Shown here: one piece after another, positions 59,039-64,000 of the stretch
Numbering within the stretch: the stretch's first letter is position 1
How the letters are laid out: each line of letters begins with the position of its first letter
Assembly (NCBI RefSeq): GCF_001552175.1
Contig: NZ_BCQR01000011.1
Span: forward strand, 1-64,000
Direction: 5' to 3'
DNA length: 64,000 bases
From: Actinomadura kijaniata NBRC 14229
GTDB taxonomy: Bacteria; Actinomycetota; Actinomycetes; Streptosporangiales; Streptosporangiaceae
Made by a program: the position numbers and the translations under genes
Notes under the pieces: generated by a model
What the model was told of the DNA's origin: nothing
What the model saw: only the letters and a program-made list of their open reading frames with translations
Databases searched by the model: none

Positions 59039-59640
59039 CTCGTCCCTTCAGCGCCGGAGACCGCCGATTCGTCACCCGACAGCCGGGAGGCGAGCCGCCG
59101 CAGTCCCCGGTAGGCGGAGGTCCGCACCGCTCCGGGACGCTTGCCCAGCACCTTTCCGGCCGTCTTGGCGTCGAGCCCCACCACCACCCGGAGCAGCACG
59201 GCCTCGGCCTGGTCGCGGGGGAGTTCGGCGATCAACGTCAGGGCCGCCTCGGTGGCCATGCCGTCCAGCGCGAGGGAGGCGGTGTCGCCGTCGGCGGCCA
59301 GCGCGGCCAGCGCCTCCGCCGGAAGGTCGGCGACCGGGCGGCGCGCCTGGCGGCGCAGCAGGTCGAGGGCCCGGTTGCGGGCGACGGTCGCCGCCCAGCC
59401 GCGGAACTTGTCCAGGTCCCCCCGGAAGCGGGGCAGGTCCCGCGCGATCTGGAGCCACGCCTCCGACGTCACGTCCTCGGCGTCCTCGCCGACCAGCGCC
59501 CGGACATAGCGCAGCAGCCGAGGCTGGGTGTCCCGGTAGAGCAGCCGGAACGCCGCCTCGTCGCCGTCACGGGCCGCCGCGACGGCGCGGGTCAGTTCCT
59601 CCTCCCCGGCCGCATCCCTGACCGGGACCGCATCCTTCAC
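59035..59640 (-). CDS. ECF-family RNA polymerase sigma factor
   Basis: About 201 residues. Region 2 is FRLLYRDTQPRLLRYVRALVGEDAEDVTSEAWLQIARDLPRFRGDLDKFRGWAATVARNRALDLLRR and region 4 contains IAELPRDQAEAVLLRVVVGLDAKTAGKVLGKRPGAVRTSAYRGLRRLASRL. Its ATGA overlap with the next gene identifies that gene as the partner. The start is unclear: GTG 59640 gives the family length, while the frame is open to GTG 59718. Target genes may include the divergent operon at 59780, inferred. Confidence 0.85.
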   Translation of the reverse strand: MKDAVPVRDAAGEEELTRAVAAARDGDEAAFRLLYRDTQPRLLRYVRALVGEDAEDVTSEAWLQIARDLPRFRGDLDKFRGWAATVARNRALDLLRRQARRPVADLPAEALAALAADGDTASLALDGMATEAALTLIAELPRDQAEAVLLRVVVGLDAKTAGKVLGKRPGAVRTSAYRGLRRLASRLSGDESAVSGAEGTR

Positions 59641-59779
59641 CCCCACATTGTGCAGTCCCGCGTGCCCTGCCCGGGCCCTTCCGCCACGATCGGCCACTTC
59701 GATCATCAACTGTGACACTCACGGCCCTTCCGACGCTGAGTGTCGTGACCACCCGCCGCACCCCTCCCGCTGGAACGAC

Positions 59780-60403
59780 ATGAACGACACGATCGCCCCT
59801 GGGCCGGAACCGGAAGCGCCCGCGCCGGACGGGCGCACCCTCCTCCAGGAGACGCCGGTCCGGGTCACCCTGACCCCTCCCGTCCCGGGCCGCCGACCCT
59901 CCGATCCGGACGACGCCGCCCCCGTCTTCGTGGACGCCTCCGGCCGCCGTCGCCGCCTCGTCCGCCAGGCCGGCGTGGCCTGCGGGGGGCTGCTGGCGCT
60001 GTTCCTGGTCGCGATGGGGGTGAGCGTGGCGACCGGGGCCGACGTGCCGTTCACGCCGTGGTCCTCCCAGCAGAACGAGGCCGACGGCGGCAAGCGGAAG
60101 AACCCGCCCCTGCTCAAGCACCACCCGGGCAGCGTCCCGACCGGCGACCCGCGGCTTCCGGGCGCGCCGCCCGCGCCCCGGGGCGACGGCTCCGGGCCGT
60201 CCCCCACCGCACCGCCGTCGACGCGGCCCTCCGCCCCCGCGCCCCGGCCGTCGGGGCGGCCGTCCGGCCGCCCGTCCCAGCGGCCGACGTCCGCGCCGAC
60301 GTCGGCCGTTCCCACGGTGCCCGGGGAGCCGCTGCCCACGCCCACCCGCCCGGGCCGGGGCAACGGGAACGGGAACGGCAACGGAAAGAACAAGTGGTGG
60401 TGA
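59780..60403 (+). CDS. Membrane protein with long Pro/Arg-rich exterior tail
   Basis: 207 residues. Cytoplasmic N-terminus with Pro/Asp (PEPEAPAPDG), a basic RRRRLVRQ just before a single helix (AGVACGGLLALFLVAMGVSVATG, about 70-92), then a Pro/Ser/Thr tail with repeats (PSGRPSGRPSQRPTSAPTSA) and a terminal GNGNGNGNGKNKWW. Its TGA overlaps the GTG of the deacetylase-glycosyltransferase by four bases. It may be an accessory factor of that enzyme, anchoring it or helping export; no family recognised. Start ATG 59780. Confidence 0.78.
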   Translation: MNDTIAPGPEPEAPAPDGRTLLQETPVRVTLTPPVPGRRPSDPDDAAPVFVDASGRRRRLVRQAGVACGGLLALFLVAMGVSVATGADVPFTPWSSQQNEADGGKRKNPPLLKHHPGSVPTGDPRLPGAPPAPRGDGSGPSPTAPPSTRPSAPAPRPSGRPSGRPSQRPTSAPTSAVPTVPGEPLPTPTRPGRGNGNGNGNGKNKWW

Positions 60404-62526
60404 AGCGCGCCGAACCCCGGAGCCACTGGCTCCTGCTGCTGCTCGGCGCGTTCTCGCTGGCCGCGATGCTGCTGCTGGACGGGTTCGCGCGCGGCGTGGT
60501 CGGCGAGGCCCCGCGCACCGATCCCCCGCCCCGGCCCCCCGCGCCCGCCGAGGTCACCTCCGGCGGCCCGGTCGTCAGCCTGGACGGCGACCGGCCGCGC
60601 AGCCTGCGGATGCCCACGCGGACGATCGCGCTGACGTTCGACGACGGGCCCGACCCGCGGTGGACGCCGAAGCTGCTGGACCTGCTGCGGCGGCACAACG
60701 CGCGCGCCACGTTCTTCGCCACCGGCACGCACATCGCCCAGCACCCCGAGCTGACCCGCCGGATCCTGCGGGAGGGACACGAGATCGGGTCGCACACCTA
60801 CACGCACATCGACATGGCGACCGCGCCCGCCTGGCGCAACCGCCTCGAACTCGACCTCACCCAGCGGGCGCTGGCCGGGACGGCCGGAGTGCACACCCGG
60901 CTGCTGCGGATGCCGTACTCGTCCCGGCCCGACGGCCTCACCGACCCCGAGTGGCGCGCCGCCCGCCAGGCCGGGACCGCCGGATACGTGGTCGTGCTCA
61001 CCGACCGGGACACCGAGGACTGGGCCCGGCCCGGCGCGGAGAAGATCGTCGAGCGGTCGCTGGCGGCGGAACGGCGCGGCGAGGGCGCGATCGTGATGCT
61101 GCACGACTCCGGCGGCGACCGGACCCCGACCGTCGCCGCCGTCGAGCAGGTGCTGCGGCGGCTGTCCCCGCAGGGGTACCGGTTCACGACCGTCACCGAG
61201 GCGCTGCGGCTGCCCCGCGCCGAGGCCTCCGCGTCGCTCACCGACCGGATGATCGGCAAGACGCTCGTCGCGGCGCAGCGGACCGGCGGCCGGCTCACCC
61301 GCTGGCTCCAGATCGCGTTCGTGCTCGTCGGGGTGCTGTGCGCGCTTCGGCTGGTCGTGCTGCTGGTGTGCGCCCACGTGCACATGCGGCGGGTGCGGCG
61401 GCGCCGGCGGGTGTTCCCCGCGACGATGCCGCCCGTGTCGGTCGTCGTCCCGGCCTACAACGAGGAGGCGGGGATCGCGGCGACCGTCCGCTCCCTGCTG
61501 GACAACGACTATCCGGGTCCCGTCGAGGTGGTCGTGGTGGACGACGGGTCGTCGGACCGCACCGCCGAGATCGTCGAGTCGCTGGCGCTGCCCGGGGTGC
61601 GGCTGGTCCGCAAGCCGAACGGCGGCAAGCCCAGCGCGCTGAACGCCGGGATCGCGGCGGCGCGCGCCGAGATCCTCGTGCTGGTGGACGGCGACACCGT
61701 CTTCCAGCGCGACACCCTGCGGAACCTGGTGTTCCCGCTGCGGGACCCCGAGGTCGGCGCGGTCAGCGGCAACGCCAAGGTCGCCAACCGGCGCGGGGTG
61801 CTGGGGCGCTGGCAGCACATCGAGTACGTGATCGGCTTCAACCTGGACCGCCGCATGTTCGACGTGTTCCGGTGCATGCCGACGATCCCCGGCGCGATCG
61901 GCGCGTTCCGGCGGCGCGCGCTGGTGTCGGTGGGCGGCGTCCACGACGACACGCTCGCCGAGGACACCGACCTGACCATGGCGCTCGGCCGGGCCGGATG
62001 GCGCGTGGTGTACGAGGAGAACGCGCTGGCCTGGACCGAGGCCCCGGCGTCGCTGCGGCAGCTGTGGCGGCAGCGGTACCGCTGGTGCTACGGGACCGTC
62101 CAGGCGATGTGGAAGCACCGGGGCGCGGTGCTGGAACGCGGCCGGGCCGGGCGGTACGGGCGGCGCAGCCTGACCTACCTGACGGTGTTCCAGGTGATCC
62201 TGCCGCTGCTGGCGCCGGCGGTGGACCTGTTCGCGCTGTACGGCGTCGTGTTCATGGACCCGACGGCCCCGGCGCTGATGTGGCTGGCGTTCACCGCCGT
62301 CCAGGTGGCCGCGGGCGGGTACGCGCTGTGGCTGGACGGCGAGAGGATCGGGCCGCTGTGGACGCTGCCGCTCCAGCAGATCGTGTACCGGCAGCTGCTG
62401 TACCTGGTGGTGATCCAGTCGTTGGTGACGGCCATGCTGGGTGTGCGGCTACGGTGGCAGGTGATCCGCCGGACCGGGACGTTCTCGGACGTTCCGGGGA
62501 CACCCTCGGAACTGCCCGCCCGCTGA
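60400..62526 (+). CDS. Fused polysaccharide deacetylase and GT2 glycosyltransferase
   Basis: About 708 residues. An N-terminal helix (LLLLLGAFSLAAMLLLDGF) is followed by a NodB-type deacetylase (TFDDGPDP with D81-D82, GSHTYTH, RMPYSS and VMLHDSGG, about 75-270), then further helices and a GT2 domain with VVVPAYNEEAG, VVVDDGSSDRT, DGDT (D430, D432), EDTD and QRYRW. The pair resembles PgaB/PgaC or chitin-synthase-type exopolysaccharide systems in one chain: the GT would polymerise amino sugars and the deacetylase remove acetyl groups. GTG 60400 overlaps the preceding stop. Product unknown. Confidence 0.88.
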   Translation: MKRAEPRSHWLLLLLGAFSLAAMLLLDGFARGVVGEAPRTDPPPRPPAPAEVTSGGPVVSLDGDRPRSLRMPTRTIALTFDDGPDPRWTPKLLDLLRRHNARATFFATGTHIAQHPELTRRILREGHEIGSHTYTHIDMATAPAWRNRLELDLTQRALAGTAGVHTRLLRMPYSSRPDGLTDPEWRAARQAGTAGYVVVLTDRDTEDWARPGAEKIVERSLAAERRGEGAIVMLHDSGGDRTPTVAAVEQVLRRLSPQGYRFTTVTEALRLPRAEASASLTDRMIGKTLVAAQRTGGRLTRWLQIAFVLVGVLCALRLVVLLVCAHVHMRRVRRRRRVFPATMPPVSVVVPAYNEEAGIAATVRSLLDNDYPGPVEVVVVDDGSSDRTAEIVESLALPGVRLVRKPNGGKPSALNAGIAAARAEILVLVDGDTVFQRDTLRNLVFPLRDPEVGAVSGNAKVANRRGVLGRWQHIEYVIGFNLDRRMFDVFRCMPTIPGAIGAFRRRALVSVGGVHDDTLAEDTDLTMALGRAGWRVVYEENALAWTEAPASLRQLWRQRYRWCYGTVQAMWKHRGAVLERGRAGRYGRRSLTYLTVFQVILPLLAPAVDLFALYGVVFMDPTAPALMWLAFTAVQVAAGGYALWLDGERIGPLWTLPLQQIVYRQLLYLVVIQSLVTAMLGVRLRWQVIRRTGTFSDVPGTPSELPAR

Positions 62527-62564
62527 ACCCTCCCCGGTGAGGTCCCGCCGCCGCCCGAACGTGA

Positions 62565-62600
62565 CCACCCGAACGTGATCGCACGGTCGCGTTCGGGTGG
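62565..62600 (+). terminator. Hairpin terminator after the deacetylase-glycosyltransferase
   Basis: CCACCCGAACG (62565-62575) and CGTTCGGGTGG (62590-62600), an 11-bp stem with a 14-base loop; a near copy of the left arm lies 15 bp upstream (CCCGAACGTGA twice). Confidence 0.7.
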
Positions 62601-62666
62601 CGGCAGGGATCTTGGTTGTGGTGAGATCTCCCCTGAAATCCCCGCATTCTCATCTCTGGAGAACGT

Positions 62667-63566
62667 GTGCGAGCCCCCCGCGCTCTGATCCCCCTGCTCG
62701 CCGTTGCCGGTGCCGCCGCCGTGGTCGCCACCGCCGGTGCCGGTTCCGCCATCGACGGGCTCCCGTCGTTCGGTCCCGCCCATGCCGACCAGTCCCGCGA
62801 GACCTCCCCCGTCTCGATCGCGACGGTGACCTGGAACGTCTGCGGTGACGCCGGTCCCGGCTGCCCTCTCGGCCCCCGCCCCGCCGACCTCGCCCGACGG
62901 CTGACCGCCCAGGCCCAGGGCACCGTCGTCGGCGGACGCAAGGTCCAGACCGACGCGCTGCTGCTCCAGGAGGTGTGCTCCGGGCACGTGACCACCCTGG
63001 AGAAGACGGCGGCGCTGAAGGGGTGGAGCTGGGCGTTCGCCGCCCACACCCAGAACGGCAGGCCGCGTGCCTGCGCCAACGGGCAGGGCCGCTTCGGCGT
63101 CGCGCTCGGCGTCCGCGGGGCGGTGGGCGACGTCCGCCGGACCGATCTGCCGTCGCCCCCCGCCCACGGCCGCGTCGCGCTGTGCGGCACCGTGGACGCC
63201 TGGCAGACGCGGCTGTGCACCGCCCAGCTCAGCTCGGCCGACGACCCGGCCGGGGAGTGGCGCCGCAAGCAGACCGCGAGGCTCGCCGAGCTGGCCGCCG
63301 GAGCCCGCACGATCCTGGCGGGCGACTTCGTCGAGGGGCCCCGGGGCAGGGCGCTGGACCCGCTGTACCACTCCTACGCCGAGTGCGACCAGGGCCCGGA
63401 GAAGCGCGGCGGGGGCAGGACCGCCCAGGACGGCGCGGGCAACGCGACCGAGAAGACCGACTACCTGTTCACGGCGAAGTCGGCCAGCATCTCCTGCACC
63501 GTTCCCACCAGGGCCGAGCACGCCTCCGACCACCGCCCGGTCTCGGCGGTCGTCCGCTTCAACTGA
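62667..63566 (+). CDS. Secreted endonuclease/exonuclease/phosphatase-fold protein
   Basis: 299 residues from GTG 62667 (GGAG six bases upstream). RALIPLLAVAGAAAVVATAGAGSA is a signal peptide. IATVTWNVCGD has the Asn of the EEP fold, DALLLQEVCS the metal-binding Glu, RTILAGDFVEGP replaces the usual GDxN, and AEHASDHRPVSAVVRF is the terminal D-H pair. The GDF variation may alter activity. Such secreted proteins are DNases, sphingomyelinases or phosphatases. Substrate unknown. Confidence 0.82.
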   Translation: MRAPRALIPLLAVAGAAAVVATAGAGSAIDGLPSFGPAHADQSRETSPVSIATVTWNVCGDAGPGCPLGPRPADLARRLTAQAQGTVVGGRKVQTDALLLQEVCSGHVTTLEKTAALKGWSWAFAAHTQNGRPRACANGQGRFGVALGVRGAVGDVRRTDLPSPPAHGRVALCGTVDAWQTRLCTAQLSSADDPAGEWRRKQTARLAELAAGARTILAGDFVEGPRGRALDPLYHSYAECDQGPEKRGGGRTAQDGAGNATEKTDYLFTAKSASISCTVPTRAEHASDHRPVSAVVRFN

Positions 63567-63570
63567 CCCG

Positions 63571-63608
63571 CGCGTCCCCCTTCGCCGGCGTGCGGCGGAG
63601 GGGGCGCG
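63571..63608. terminator. Imperfect hairpin between EEP gene and acyl-CoA synthetase
   Basis: CGCGTCCCCCTTCGCCG (63571 onward) pairs with the following CGGCGGAGGGGGCGCG with two irregularities, between two convergent stops. Confidence 0.6.
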
Positions 63609-63613
63609 GCGGC

Positions 63614-64000
63614 TCAGTGGACCGAACGGTCCTGGCCCTGCCAGTAGGGCGCGCGGAGCTCACGCTTGAGGATCTTGCCCGACGGGTTGCGGGGGATCTC
63701 GGTGCGGATCTCCACCGAGGTCGGGCACTTGAAGTGGGCCAGCCGGTCGCGGCAGTAGTCGATCAGCTCCCGCTCCGGGACCTCCTCGCTGAGGACGACG
63801 ACCGCCTTCGGCGTCTCGCCCCACTTCTCGTCGGGCACGCCGATCACCGCGCAGTCGGCGACCTTGGGGTGGCCCATCAGGACGTTCTCCACCTCGGCGG
63901 GGTAGATGTTCTCCCCACCGGAGATGATCATGTCCTTGACGCGGTCGTGGATGTAGAGGTAGCCGTCCTCGTCCAGGTAGCCCGCGTCGCCGGTGCGGAA
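63614..64000 (-). CDS. Acyl-CoA synthetase (AMP-forming), C-terminal part; N-terminus beyond window
   Basis: 129 codons visible, open to the end of the window. FRTGDAGYLDEDGYLYIHDRVKDMIISGGENIYPAEVENVLMGHPKVADCAVIGVPDEKWGETPKAVVVL and NPSGKILKRELR are the A8-A10 motifs of the ANL superfamily; the last Lys (PSGKILK) is the adenylation lysine. The sequence is typical of long- or medium-chain fatty acyl-CoA ligases such as FadD3/FadD13 types. Substrate cannot be told from this fragment. Confidence 0.93.
   Translation of the reverse strand, partial: FRTGDAGYLDEDGYLYIHDRVKDMIISGGENIYPAEVENVLMGHPKVADCAVIGVPDEKWGETPKAVVVLSEEVPERELIDYCRDRLAHFKCPTSVEIRTEIPRNPSGKILKRELRAPYWQGQDRSVH

Noticed and set aside
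59719-62118. 799-codon minus-strand frame
   Set aside because: Antisense shadow of the deacetylase-glycosyltransferase, which has complete catalytic motifs on the plus strand.

Overview
The window is very GC-rich, densely coded on both strands, uses many GTG starts and carries actinobacterial families (CGNR zinc finger, CU044_5270, SSI-type inhibitor, RsbW/STAS switch proteins, many TetR/MarR/Lrp regulators). It looks like a chromosomal segment of a filamentous actinobacterium, perhaps Thermomonosporaceae/Actinomadura-like; that placement is inference from gene content and style only. I see no tRNA, rRNA, CRISPR array, insertion sequence or prophage.

Layout. 1-11.8 kb: regulator/target pairs: CGNR fragment, LysE exporter with divergent MocR regulator, extradiol dioxygenase next to a MarR regulator, amino-acid permease with divergent Lrp, secreted SGNH hydrolase, SDR, BBE-type flavoenzyme, MFS exporter plus PPOX protein divergent from an HxlR regulator. 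11.8-20 kb: asparagine-synthase-like protein, SDR/TetR pair with matching operators, MFS exporter, FMN reductase behind a SoxR-like box, TetR, two acetyltransferases, S51 peptidase. 20-32.7 kb: mostly metabolic or uncharacterised accessory genes: PQQ-like propeller, amidohydrolase, a broken serine hydrolase ending at a 34-bp perfect palindrome, an orphan SUKH-like immunity protein, SDR/MerR, a propeller protein, a NADAR protein, DHFR-like and MOSC proteins. 32.7-41 kb: a TetR-led operon ending in a collapsed PhzF remnant, a STAS protein, a hydrolase/CHMI pair, tenA, and an OYE-RidA operon divergent from MarR across phased TGCATG repeats.

41-49 kb: an ECF sigma/CU044_5270 pair, an epimerase, and a copper region (copZ, two His-rich paralogues, copA) under three CsoR-type boxes with no csoR gene in the window. 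A gene-free stretch at 49.0-49.5 kb holds a cluster of DnaA-box sequences and a U-tract terminator that follows no visible gene. 49.5-58.3 kb: SSI-like lipoprotein, rhodanese, lipoprotein, a TPP riboswitch in front of a CytX-type permease, a PAS-GAF histidine kinase, an RsbW-like protein behind a SigB-type promoter, arginine deiminase, and a second-type EF-Tu preceded by a 37-codon ORF and hairpin. 58.3-64 kb: ECF sigma plus membrane partner, a deacetylase-glycosyltransferase fusion, a secreted EEP-fold protein and the C-terminal end of an acyl-CoA synthetase.

The signals I consider most worth following are the DnaA-box cluster, the shared TetR operator linking two loci 20 kb apart, the SoxR-like boxes, the phased TGCATG array, the internally deleted but translationally coupled PhzF remnant, and the leader regions of tenA and tuf. 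All matches to motifs and families are by eye; no search was run.
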